Under the pieces are notes generated by a model, which worked only from the letters and a program-made list of their open reading frames with translations, had not been told where the DNA came from and searched no databases. A program made the position numbers and the translations under genes. DNA of 64,000 nucleotides, from contig JBBHKE010000083.1 of assembly GCA_037447655.1 (NCBI GenBank), positions 126,001-190,000 on the forward strand, read 5' to 3'. Below are positions 31,750-42,298 of the stretch, one piece after another. Source of the stretch: Zygnema cylindricum. Its lineage: Eukaryota; Streptophyta; Zygnematophyceae; Zygnematales; Zygnemataceae. Positions within the stretch are counted from its first letter, which is position 1; each line of letters starts with the position of its first letter.

Positions 31750-31760
31750 TGGTATCGGAG
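31750..31760 (+). promoter_or_regulatory. Primer binding site of family D
   Basis: TGGTATCGGAG, two bases after the LTR, with the same spacing and sequence as 17009, close to the initiator Met-tRNA complement. Confidence 0.82.
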
Positions 31761-31797
31761 TAGGTTAGCTCCACATTGAGGATCTAGTGAGTTAGGC

Positions 31798-33030
31798 ATG
31801 GGAGGGAAGAAAAAGAAGAACACACCCTCTCCATTCGGACTGAGGATGCCTATGGGGACCTCGGGAACTCCACCGACACCCGAGCCATCTCTTCGGGGTC
31901 CGCGCTAACAAGAATTCAGTTTCGGTGAAGGAATTGCGCCAAAGTCCGAGGAGTCATTGCCAGCTAAACCCTTAGGATTGTATCAACCTAAAGAGAAGGA
32001 AAGTTATGAGATTCGGTTAGATAAAGACACTTATAAGGAGTGGGAGAAATTTATGAAGGAAAAGGATAAAAAGGTGAAAAATAAAAATGTTTCGGTCAAA
32101 GAGGAATTCAAGGGCAGCTCTAGCTCTAGTTCTAGTAGCAGCTCAAATAATTCGGATGATGATGAAAAATGTAAGAAAAAGAAAAAGAAAAAGATAGAAG
32201 AGGATTTTGATTTTGATAGTGAGTTGGAAGGAGAAGAAGATTTTCGAATGGGAGGCAAGCCGATTATCTTTGACGGATCAAACTACGCTATTTGGAAGAA
32301 GAACATGAGAGCAAGTCTCATCTTCAAGAAGTTATTGAAGATCGTCAACGGCAAGGAGAAAATGCCAAAAGATCCCAAGGCACAAAAATTGTGGAGATTG
32401 AAAGATATGGCGGCCATGAATGGATTGATTCAAAGTTGTACCGGATCGGACCATGATTATTTTCTTATTCATGATACCGCACATAAATGTTGGCAAGCGT
32501 TAGAAAATCATTTATAGAAAGCAGTCAAAGATAAGGCAAATTATGTGTTCAAGGATTTCATTAAGTTTAAGTTTAAGCATAATGAGTCAATAGATGATGG
32601 AGTCAAAAGATTTTATATTTTGTTGGAGCAATTGAGTAGTCTTGGTAAAATTGTACCCGAAAATGAAAAGTTACAAGTGTTCTTAGAGGGTTTGCCCGAA
32701 AGATATTCTACGTCTAGTGAAATAATTCAATCTAAACGGAAGGCTACACTTGAATATGCGGTGAATTATTTGAAGTCCATTGAGAAGTCTAGAGAGAGTG
32801 TAGGTAGAGGTTTTGAAAGTAGTGGAATCTATAATGTAAATACCTCGGATTCCCCGGATCTAAATTTGTTCCGAGGAAGAGGGGGTATTAGAGGAAATTT
32901 TAGAGGAAGAGGTAGAGGAAGAAGTCAAAATTTTGGATTCAATAGAAGTCAATTTGATAAATCTAACACCTCTAACGTGACTTGTTTCAAATGTGATGAA
33001 GTTGGGCATTTTGCAGCCAAGCCCGGATAA
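31798..33030 (+). pseudogene. Copia family D gag
   Basis: ATG 31798 (MGGKKKKNTPSP). The frame is continuous apart from in-frame TAA near 31906 and TAG at 32515-32517. It has charged and Ser/Lys-rich segments (SSSSSSSSNNSDDDE; KKKKKKIEEDFDF), then the Gag start block PIIFDGSNYAIWKKNMRASL, KCWQALENHL, and LQVFLEGLPERYSTSSEII. An Arg/Gly region and the first zinc knuckle CFKCDEVGHFAAK follow, cut by a short deletion at about 33020 that removes the last Cys and shifts the frame. It is the best preserved Gag in the window; three lesions prevent expression. Confidence 0.82.
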
Positions 33031-34291
33031 GGAGAAGAGATGCAATATTTGTCATAAGTGGGGACATGTGAGTTCTCATTGTTTCCAACGAGAAGGCGAA
33101 AATTCTTCCTTTTATGGCAATCAAGGAAATGGACGAGGACGTGGCCAAGGACGCGAACGAGGTCGTGGCCAATTAAGAGGATCCAGATATCATGGAAATT
33201 ATAAGGAATTTGAAAAAGACTTTGATGAGCGATATTACAATTTGACTATTTTATTGGACGAGAAAACCGGAGCAGTTTTGAATTCGGCTTCTATTAATCA
33301 TTGTGTAAGAGATTGGATTATTGATACTGGCGCAACTCATCACGTGTGTACGGATTTAAGTCTATTTTCGGATACAAGGAAGCTTACGGTTCCAAAGCAT
33401 GTCACGGTTGCGAGTGGACATGTGATTCCGGTGGACACAATTGGAACGGTCCGAATTGATTTACCTGTGAGAGATAAGTTTGGAAATGTTAGAGTGCATA
33501 AAGCTAAGTTGAATGATACTTTGTTTATTCCTAATGGAATGGTGAATTTGGTTAGCGTTCCTCAAATTCAAAAGGCCGGAGGTAGAGTCATTTCTTTGGA
33601 GGATTTTAGAATCATGATTAAAAGTAAAGAAGGAATTCAAATTGGGGAAAGATTTGTGTCGGATAATTTTGTTAGTAAGTTAATTTGGAAACGACCGGTT
33701 AAAGAGGAACCTTCTATGCTTTACATGGAGATGGAGAAAGGCGACCTTAGCCTTTGGCATCATCGGTTATGCCACACTTCGGAAGAAAATATTAAAAGGA
33801 TGATTAAGAGTTCTTCGGTGAGAGGTTTGGAATTGGCGATCGGAGAAAAGGTGAATGGATATAATGGTTGTAGCAAGGGGAAGCAAAATGAGGAAACCTC
33901 ATCCTGTCAAAAATGTAAAATTTTGAGCGGGTCAACCTTTGGAACTTATTCATGTGGATCTATGTGGACCTATTAAGCCAAGGAGTCTTGGGGGAAATAG
34001 GTATATTTTTGTGATTGTTGATGATTTTTCTCGTAAGAGTTGGGTGTATCTTTTGAAAAGGAAGTCCGAGGCTTTAGATTTTTTTTTAAAGTTTGTTGTG
34101 ATGGCTGAAAGGGAAACGGAGAGGAAATTGAAAGCCGTGAGGTCGGATAATGGTGGAGAATTTATTGCATTTAAGGAGTTTTGTGAAGAGCGGGGAATCA
34201 AGCAACAATTTACCGCCGCTTATTCACCCGAATCTAATGGAGTGGCCGAAAGGAAAAACAAGACGTTGCAGGAAATGGTGCGTGCGATGCT
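33031..34291 (+). pseudogene. Copia family D protease and integrase (truncated)
   Basis: Second zinc knuckle CNICHKWGHVSSHC, RG-rich spacer, then protease WIIDTGATHHVC with the DTGA site intact, and the LFIPNGMVNLVSVPQI block. Pre-integrase LWHHRLCHTSEENIKRM is present, but the first Cys of its zinc pair reads Tyr (GYNGCSKGKQ). A frame change near 33895 precedes the integrase core (33939 onward: HVDLCGP, SDNGGEF, GVAERKNKT). Homology stops at 34291. Positions 33834-34291 are letter-for-letter the same as 30007-30464, including the same frame change. Confidence 0.82.
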
Positions 34292-34324
34292 CCAATTTCT
34301 CAGTGACTGCGACAAGTTTGAGAT

Positions 34325-34415
34325 TTGGAGAGAGAAGTTAGAGGTAGACTGCCTCGGCTTCTTTCTATATTTCTATTTAGACCTAGAAAATACTAATAAA
34401 ACCATTAGTTTCTAC
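34325..34415 (-). repeat. Fragment of a type C-like LTR, minus strand
   Basis: TTTAGACCTAGAAAATAC and the preceding GGAGAGAGAAG...GGTAGACTGCCTCGG resemble the start of the minus-strand type C LTRs (24570-24665, 45830-45928). It is truncated on both sides. Confidence 0.55.
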
Positions 34416-34458
34416 ATCACGGTTTCGGTTGACCGTTTGCGACCTCTGCCAACAAGTA

Positions 34459-34665
34459 CACCACGAATAGTTATTAGGGTTAATCACGCTAATTCGGCGC
34501 CCCTAAATTTTTACCCAAATTCTTAAATAGAAAGATAAAAAATCCCCTAAAAAACAAATTAGAGTGATTGATTTCCTTGAAAATCCCCAAATTCCCAATT
34601 AGCATTAATCACACTAATTGTTTTTAACACTAAATACTTGTTAACGCTAATAGCGATTCGCGGTG
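34459..34665. mobile_element. TA-flanked MITE (207 bp)
   Basis: CACCACGAATAGTTATTAG at the left and inverted CACCGCGAATCGCTATTAGC at the right, with TA at 34457-34458 and 34666-34667. Same terminal family as 14285, 16308 and 46762. Non-coding. Confidence 0.7.
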
Positions 34666-34667
34666 TA

Positions 34668-35719
34668 CCAAACGTACACAATAGTAAATGACTCAAATCC
34701 AAGCCCTACACGGAAAACGTATCTCAAGAGGGCACATGAGACAAAAAGTACACGTGGAAAGGTGACAACAGAGAAAAAATACGCGATGTGACAAGCGACA
34801 AAATGGAACCACGCTACTGTAGCGACAAACCACAATGATTAAATTGACACTCTTTGACATTGATTCATACACTGTAAAAACTAAAAAGTCATATGTCGTA
34901 TATTAAAAGATGAGGTGGTTGAAACATTTCTGTCGATATCTCAATTTGACCATTGTTGATATATTTTTAACCTAATTCTAAGGCTGTCGGTACCCAACAG
35001 TGTGAATGGAAATATTCCCCACATACAAAATTCCTTAACGCTGCGAATGATCTCTTTTCCTTTCCCTCTCCCACTCCCTCTCCCAACTCCCTCTCCCTAC
35101 TCCCTCTTGTCAAAATGAAGCATGACCAAATTGTTATGAGAAAACAAAGCTTTGGAAAAGAAAAAAAATTGAGCAGCTTTGCGCGGAATATGGTAACAAT
35201 TTAGAAAGAGGAAAAGACAAAAATATTATATAAGAAAGCCCACGGCGGAAAGCTCCAAAATTGGTGATGTCAACAATCACAAACAACCAGGACGTTGACA
35301 ATGTCACCAAAAAAAATGTGCACAATGTCACAAAAAAAATTAATGGTGTCTACAATGTCACTAAATGAATTGACGCCCTTTCACCACTTTTATGTGGCCA
35401 CTTGACTTTTAACAGTGGAACTCCGCGAAGCGCGTACTTAGAATCTTTCCAATCAGACAAAGTTTGTTTATTGTATTGATACATACCTTACGTCCCCACC
35501 TCATGTTTTTTTGTCACCTAGTCTAAGTCCCTTACAACTCAGATTTTGTTGTAAATGGTTAACTCACGCTCAAAGTCGTTTGTCCTCTATTGCTTCCTTT
35601 AGATTCTGCAGGTTGAATTTTAAAACTACGGTAGACTTCGGTAGGAGTACGAATGGCTTACATAGGACTTGCGATTTTTTGCGATACGGTATTGCACTAA
35701 ATTAATTAACAAGACAAAC
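34668..35719. other. Non-coding; possible relic of the long-TIR family
   Basis: 35260-35370 repeats ACAATGTCAC(A/C)AAAAAA words three times, like the subterminal repeats of the long-TIR elements. No defined ends. A short pyrimidine run lies at 35055-35107. No coding sequence supported. Confidence 0.45.
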
Positions 35720-35722
35720 TTA

Positions 35723-37392
35723 GGGTGTCTCTCCATGTAATTCTAACTAAGCGAACTGACGTTGTGTTCTAGCGAAGATTTTTTGTACACGGTTTTCAAG
35801 AGTCCCAATGCCTAAATATGAATTATTACTTACGCATGTGACAATGGTATACGTCGACAATGCTTGTGACGCTTGCCGACGTCTACAATCTGTGTCGTTG
35901 CACGTTATTTTTTCAAAATGCTTTTAACGCCGCATGTCTTTGCGTGATATTGTAGACATAGAGCCTTCCAGTCATGTATCGTTCATGGTTGAGGAAGATG
36001 CTCTGTCTGGTCGCTTGAAATGGCAACAGAATCTTATGACCATTGCAAAAAATAAATCGTATTGTCTGGTCGCTTGAAATGGCAACAGAATCTTAAGACC
36101 ATTGCAAAAAATAAATCGTATTGTACGCAAACAGGCAAAAGAAAACAAATCGTGTACTTTTCCTTGTCGTGCTAGACTCAAACGGCTTCTTCTTTTCCTC
36201 GTTGTCTAAAATTGTTCAAAATTTTTAAAAAATTTTGATTTGTGGGAAGCTATTCTTATTTGTGGAGCGGTGATTAAAACATATCTTCGATGTATTTTAA
36301 GGTAAAGTTTGAATATGACATTTCTTAATGTGGTCGTGGTTTGAAAAACACAAGATCATAACATGTAGTACATTCTAATTTTGACGATTACACAAATTGT
36401 AATTTCATTTTTTTCGCTTTATTTGTACAGCTGTAACTTAAGCGGTAAAAAAACTCTTACATTGGCACATGGGGATACACTTTTGGATCTTCAAGCTTTT
36501 TTTTTAATGTACACTAGACTTATAACAACCAATAAACAGTATCGGTACTATGTACACTATGCGCACTTAACCTTTGTATAAAAGGAGAATCTCGTACAAT
36601 AATTCCTAAAAAACAAGGGATCTTAAAAAAAAGTCATCATTTTAATTCTTTCCCACGGCTGCCAATGAAATACAATGTGATATTGTACAACACAACGAAT
36701 TGATTGTAGAGCCCATGAGATAATGACGCGGTTCATAATTACGTTATTCACATCCCGCCAAGTGGCCTATCAAAACATTTTTACCAAACATGAGTACACA
36801 AAAAAAAATTGCGACCTGTAGGAACTTTTTGCCGTACGGGGGCCGCGGAGGTGTCTCGAGCAACGGATGCCATTTTGCAAAAGCGAAGTCTGTGAAGAAG
36901 CCTCCCTCCCTCTCCCTCTCGCACTATCAGTTTTATCTCTCACTCTTTGGAGCGAAACACGACAATATCGGTATGCATAAAAGAGCTTTGGAAAGTGATT
37001 CTTTTTAATTCCTTTGGGCATATTTTGATGGCAAGCCGCTTGAGAAAAGTTGAAGTAACGATATTGGGAAGCCAAGGCTGAAAGTTCTTGAATCAATGAC
37101 GTCGACGTTAGCACAAGTGAGCATGACGTCTTAACGTCGCAAAACCCTAAGTATCTACATTGTCACAATAAATAATACGTCTACAACCGTCGCTATTTTG
37201 TAAACTTCCAAAATCGTCTAAGAGTTTTGTAATATTCTACAACCGTCACAAATTGTACCCACGTTTACAACCGTCACACTTTAAAGTGACGATTTCGTTT
37301 TCGAACATAGGAACACTCTGAAAAGTAGTACGTGGAATGTTCACTAAAAACAGAGTAACAACTCTAAGTTAAGGTTACATGGGAACACACCC
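35723..37392. mobile_element. Long-TIR DNA transposon (1670 bp)
   Basis: Left end GGGTGTCTCTCCATGTAA and inverted right end GGGTGTGTTCCCATGTAA. Inverted similarity extends roughly 200 bases inward, with repeated TCTACAA and GTCACAA words (35830-35900; 37155-37285). The interior near 36815-36940 matches, inverted, 43500-43640 of the next copy. It contains a 59-bp tandem duplication. Flanks TTA/TGA do not give a clean target duplication. No transposase seen. Confidence 0.65.
36004..36121 (+). repeat. 59-bp tandem duplication
   Basis: Two adjacent copies starting TGTCTGGTCGCTTGAAATGG with about one mismatch (CTTATGACC versus CTTAAGACC), inside the long-TIR element. Confidence 0.9.
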
Positions 37393-37646
37393 TGAGACTT
37401 AAATGGTTCCAATCGAGTTATAACGTTAATTTGAGACTATATTGACCGTACTGATGTTACTGTACTTACTGTACTTACGGTAATCATTAAAATAAATTCT
37501 GGCCTTTGGATCTTTTAGTTAATGTACGAACAAAGATTGAATCCTTTCCAAAAATAATAATACAAGTACATCCACAGGTCACTGTCCTCGTTGGCAAGAC
37601 CAATTTGATCAGCGTGGAAACAAACACCATGTACGGAAATAGTTAA
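37393..37646. other. Short non-coding spacer
   Basis: Between the long-TIR element and the solo LTR. Nothing recognised. Confidence 0.6.
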
Positions 37647-38202
37647 TGTTAGGATTACAATGTGGGATTTTGGTTCAGTTTTAGTGTGGGTCAGTTTTTT
37701 TGTCGCGCGTCACGTCGCGCATTATGTTTCGTTTCATTAGTACTTTTGTACTTTTCAGTTTCGTTTGATTAAGTGTGAACGGTTTGGTCTTTTTCGTACG
37801 GGACTTCTAGTACTTTCGGTTCGTGCGTACGTCTAGCAGTTTCGTTAGATTATGTTGTACTTTAAGTTACGGTACTTCTAGATATTTCGTTTCGAGTAGT
37901 TTCAATTTGCGTCGTACTCTATTTTGCGTCCAGGTACATGTGACGCTTCTAGAATTAGATTTCTAGATGTAATCTGCGACTAAGTTAAAATGCCACCCAG
38001 TGAGGGAATCAGAAATAACTAAGAAATTATTGTAGAATTAATGTGTGAGAATTAATGTGAATTTCCTCTTCTGAATGTCTCTATCTATGTTCATGAGGAT
38101 TTAATGTATGTGAGCTGGTTGATATTTGATGTGAGATAAATTCGCTTCCGCATTGTAATTTGTCAATTATCTGCCATTCCGATTGTGTTTTCGATCCTTT
38201 CA
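37647..38202 (+). repeat. Solo type D LTR (556 bp)
   Basis: TGTTAGGATTACAATGTGG to ...GATCCTTTCA with no internal domain on either side. From about 37940 to 38175 it is nearly identical to 31482-31735, while the first half differs by many small changes. Flanks GTTAA and CGTAG do not match, so a simple insertion followed by intra-element recombination is not proved. Confidence 0.85.
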
Positions 38203-38208
38203 CGTAGA

Positions 38209-38335
38209 TTTGGAGAGAGGAAGGGAGGGAGGGAGGGAGGAAAAATTGGGAGGGAAGGAGGGAGCGAGGGAGGGAAGACTACGAGGAAGGGAGGGAAGAC
38301 TAGGAGGGATGGAGGGAAGGAGGGAGATAGCTTTT
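38209..38335 (+). repeat. Homopurine tract with G-quadruplex-type runs
   Basis: GGGAGGGAGGGAGGGAGG near 38222 and repeated GGGAGGGAAG units, directly after the solo LTR. Confidence 0.88.
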
Positions 38336-39395
38336 CTTTTTGTGTGAGGTTTGTTTGTGTTTTTTTTTTTTTTTAAGCGTCCCTTTTTGTTTGTGGGTCG
38401 CGATCGGTCACCTTGTCAAAATTATATGTTGTTGTACGGGTGAGAAACGATGGATTGGTACGGACGGATTTAGTCATCAGCGCCTAATCGTACGGCAACA
38501 TGAATCACATCGCGACGCTTTTGTTGAAGTGAGATGACGTCAACAGCAATTCACATACAAACAAAAAAAAAGGACACTCATTCTTTCATCTCATTCACCA
38601 TCCGTTTCTAGTGTGAATCCAGCATATGACAAAAGAATTTTCGGCTTGAAGCATAGGGCTTCATTCGTTAAAATTTCGAGATTTTTACGAATATGAGTTA
38701 TTTTTTTCAGTTTTTGAACTTTTCGTAAAATTCGTATAATTTTCGTGTACACGAAATATGTACGGATAAAATGTACAAAATTTCAAAAAAAAAGTTGAAA
38801 GTACACAATGAATCTCTATTAGAGTTAAAAAATCGATAGTTATTCCCATGTTTTTAGGGTGGACGCGAAATTTTGCGACCCATGAACATGTGAGAACAGG
38901 TTTTGACGATTTTCTTTCTCACGATTTTCTCTTGTCTTTATGACTTTGAATCAAATCTGAGAACGCTTTCTTGAGCGACACACTCAGTTTTCCCTGTCGA
39001 CGCCATTATTTGAGACCAAATTTGTACGCATGTACGGAGTAATGAGCAGTTTTGGTATAGACATATATTTTCCCTTGTTTTTTTGACTTGGAATCATAGT
39101 TGTCCCGTGCGCATAATACGCACGAAACGAACGCGCGAATACTACGCACGATACTCATTTAACAATGCTGAAAATGTAATAAATTGCGTACCGGACTACA
39201 TAGCCGTACTTTTTCGTACATTTGCGTACTGTGTTCGTACATTTCAGTACTTTTACACTTATTAAGGGGGGTTTGAGGAATTTTAGGGTACGTTCTCGTG
39301 CATTCTCATATATATATGTTAAAAAGCCAACTTATATTTGTACATTTACGTACAGTGGCCGTTATTTTTCGTTATTTTGACGGTTATTATTTTGA
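38336..39395. other. Non-coding, rich in GTAC words
   Basis: From about 38690 the sequence is dominated by TTCGTAC, TTTACGTAC and TTTCAGTAC words that recur in diverged form, and resumes after the hAT element (40286-40600). It looks like an old diverged tandem region. No gene supported. Confidence 0.5.
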
Positions 39396-39403
39396 GTTTT
39401 TAG

Positions 39404-40277
39404 TAGTGTTGTGTATCAGTATGGATTTGCCGATAACCGATATGGACCTTTTTTCGGGTACCCGATAATCGATATATTGGTACGATATATCGTTATCGGT
39501 GTTATCGCAGATAAATAGCCTATATTTATCGGTATTTATTGGCGATAACACCGATAACAATAACTATTGGCGATATATGTACGCCATATAAATGTACAGC
39601 CTATACATTCAACTGTACGTCATATTCCCTGGACAGAAATTGCTGTAGCCGCCATTAGGTCTGTACGATTCAGGTACGAATAAAAAAAAAACGATGTACC
39701 TTTCACATCCGACGCCACAGCTTTGTCCCTTCTTCCTCGAGATCCACTGGAGGCTTGCCACATGTCAATCTGTGTGCTTCTTTGGCATAAGCCGCCAAAA
39801 GAGCCATTCAGGATGCCAGCGCTCACGGTGGCTATCCGCTCGCATTCTCTCATTCCAAGTCGTCTGTTCGATTTCGGCAGCGTGCAGAATGTTATTTTGC
39901 GTCTGTTGTACTTTGTGTCCGCCGTCCTTTTTCACTTCCATGTTCACCAATTAGCTGGTAGAGTTCTGTGCGTTGCCGTTAAATTTCTGTTCAGTTGACA
40001 AGTCAAAGTTTCATGTGCTGCGTTTCCCGTAAAAATATTCAGTTAAATAGTTAAGGAACAGGTTCGTATATGTGGCATGCCACGCTATATAATATAAATT
40101 GTATAATACAGTATATAATAAGGTACTATAGTATGCGTACTATATATTTTTGAAGTTATCGCCGATATGGAATTTGTTGGTCTCGGACCGATATATCGAG
40201 ACCTTTGACCGTTTGATAACCGATAACTATCGGTATCGGTGTTATCGCGATAACTTTTTTACCGATACACAACACTA
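39404..40277. mobile_element. Non-autonomous hAT-type transposon (874 bp)
   Basis: Ends TAGTGTTGTGTATCAG and, inverted, TAGTGTTGTGTATCGG, flanked by the exact 8-bp duplication GTTTTTAG at 39396-39403 and 40278-40285. An 8-bp duplication with TAGTG ends is diagnostic of hAT. Subterminal GATAAC/GTTATCG words form further inverted repeats (39430-39560; 40150-40260). The middle (39650-40030) differs in composition and might be captured sequence. No transposase frame. Confidence 0.85.
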
Positions 40278-40285
40278 GTTTTTAG

Positions 40286-40680
40286 GGTACATTTTTGTAC
40301 TTTTCCGTATATTTCAGTTATACGGACTAACATTTCTCGTACATTTACGTACATCATCCGTATATTTCAGTACGTTTAGGGTTATTGGTGTGGGGATTTA
40401 GGGTGTTTAGGGTACTTCCCGTGCATTTCGTACATTCCGGTAAATTGCAGTATAGAAGCGTTACATTTCGGTACTCCTAGGTTTTTTAGGGTACAACTGT
40501 CGTACATTTATGTACAGTTTCGTATGTTTTCCGTACGTTTTAGGATTTTTAGGGTTAAGGGGACGATTTTCGTACGTTTTCGTGCATTGTACAGCGAAAA
40601 CTAACGAACTGTATGAAAGTAACGAAACATAGGAAGATAAAATATATGGGTTCATATGCTCCAACCCCTCCCATGCCCCT
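40286..40680. other. GTAC-rich diverged repeat with TTTAGGG words
   Basis: Continuation of the pre-hAT region: CGTACATTTACGTACA, TTTTAGGGTAC and a few single TTTAGGG words. Single telomere-like words are not a telomeric array. Confidence 0.5.
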
Positions 40681-41262
40681 TGCCCCCAATTTTCCTCCAC
40701 CCCTCTCCCTTTCCGTCTCCTTCTCCCTCTCCTTCTCCTACTCTCTCACCCTCTCCCTCATACTTCCCTCTCTCTCCCCATTTCTCTCCTTCTCCCACTC
40801 CCTCTCTCTCCCTTTTCCTCTCTCTCTCCCGCTTCCTCTCTCCCTCTCCCTCTCCCTCTCCCACTCCCTCACCCTCTCCCTCCCTCTTCCTCTCACTCTT
40901 TCCCTCTTCCTCTCTCCCTCTCCCTCTCCCACTCCCTCACCTTCTCCCTCCCTCTTCCTCTATCTCTCCCGTTTCCTCTCACTCCCTCACTCCATCCCTC
41001 ACTCTTTCTCTCTCTCTCCACTCTCTCCCTCTCTCTCCCTCTATCCCTCTCCCACTCCCTCACCCTCTCCCTCTTCCTCTTTCCCTCTCCCTCTCCCACT
41101 CCCTCACCCTCTTCCTCCATCTTCCATTCTCTCTCCGTCTCCCTCTCCCTCTCTCTGTCCCACTCCCTCACCATCTCCCTCTTCCTCTCTCTCTTCCTCT
41201 CTCTCCCTCTTCCTCTCTCTCTCCCTCTCCTTCTCCATCTCCCTTCCCCCCATCCTTTTCCT
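40681..41262 (+). repeat. Homopyrimidine tract (about 580 bp)
   Basis: Nearly uninterrupted CTCTCCC/CTCCCACTCCCTCACC words, a higher-order repeat of about 60-70 bases (CCCACTCCCTCACCCTCTCC recurs). Long plus- and minus-strand ORFs here are composition artefacts. Confidence 0.92.
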
Positions 41263-41815
41263 ACCCCTTCCATAATTCAGCCAATTCCACTGTAGAAGCA
41301 CACATGACCTCTCATTTTTTGTATGTTTCTTTTAATTTAGAAAACTAAAACAATAACTGAAAGAAAAATAAACGACACAAAACGAAGGATAAGAAAATAA
41401 ATCAATAATAAAATAAAAAAAAAATAATAATGGAAAAAAGAAAGTTTAAAAATTTAGAAAAGAAAAAAAACGAAAATGTATTTATATATTATTTTTTTCT
41501 TTCTTTCTCGAAGGTTTTTATGAACTTGACGTAAAAAATAAATTTTAAACATCAAAACAATTTTATGACTCGTGATAAAAACAAAAATGGAGTATAAAAA
41601 AATATTCACATTGTGTGGATTAAAGGCAAAAAGTAAAAACAATGTTAAGAGATTTCAACGTACAAAAGATAGATTGCCACAAAAAAAGACAAATGTACAA
41701 AATCTTAAAAACTAAGTAACAGAAAAAAAACTAAAAAACAAAAGTTAAAATTGTTAAAAACAAGAAAAACAAAACCGAAGGTTCCTGCAAAAAATGCAAA
41801 ACCAAAAAATGAGAG
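41263..41815. other. A-rich non-coding spacer
   Basis: A-run-rich, with no repeats beyond homopolymers and no coding signal. Confidence 0.6.
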
Positions 41816-42298
41816 CCTCCTGTCCCTCCCTCTCACTCGTCCCCCTCCCACTTGCTCTTTCTTATCTGTTCCCCTCCTCCCTCCTTCTCACCTTCTCTTT
41901 TTGTATCCATCTCACTCCATCCCTCCCTCTCATTCCTCTTATCCTACGCCCTCCCCCCCATCTCAGCTACTGCGTATATATCCTTCTCTCTCCCCCTTCT
42001 CCACCCCTTGCCTTCCCTCCCCTTCCATTATCCCCCCTTAGGCCACTGGCCATGCCTTGAGCATTACCCTCCCCCTCCATTCCTTACTCCCTCCATTTGT
42101 TTATTGATCTCTCCACCTCCTCATCCTCCTCCCCCTCCTTCATATGTTGTAGGAAGTGCCCCCTTCCCACCCCGTCCCTTCCAATTTTCTCCTTCCCTCC
42201 CTCTCCCTCTTCATCCCTCTCCCTCCCTCTTCTCAACGTCCCCTGAGCCCTCCCTGTAACCCCCCCCCCCTTTTCTTTCCTTTCCCCCCCTATTCATG
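41816..42298 (+). repeat. Second homopyrimidine tract
   Basis: CT/CCT-rich with T-rich breaks. Open frames are Ser/Pro/Leu low-complexity and were rejected as genes. Confidence 0.88.

Noticed and set aside
39694-39998. Plus-strand coding sequence inside the hAT element
   Set aside because: Two overlapping plus-strand frames and two minus-strand frames compete, with no transposase or known domain. Kept only as a remark on possible captured sequence.
40378-40410. Interstitial telomere repeat
   Set aside because: Only isolated TTTAGGG words occur, not a tandem array.
40613-41348. Long open frames on both strands (over 200 codons)
   Set aside because: They lie in the homopyrimidine tract and encode only Ser/Pro/Leu or Arg/Glu/Gly low-complexity sequence. 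Stops are rare simply because of composition.
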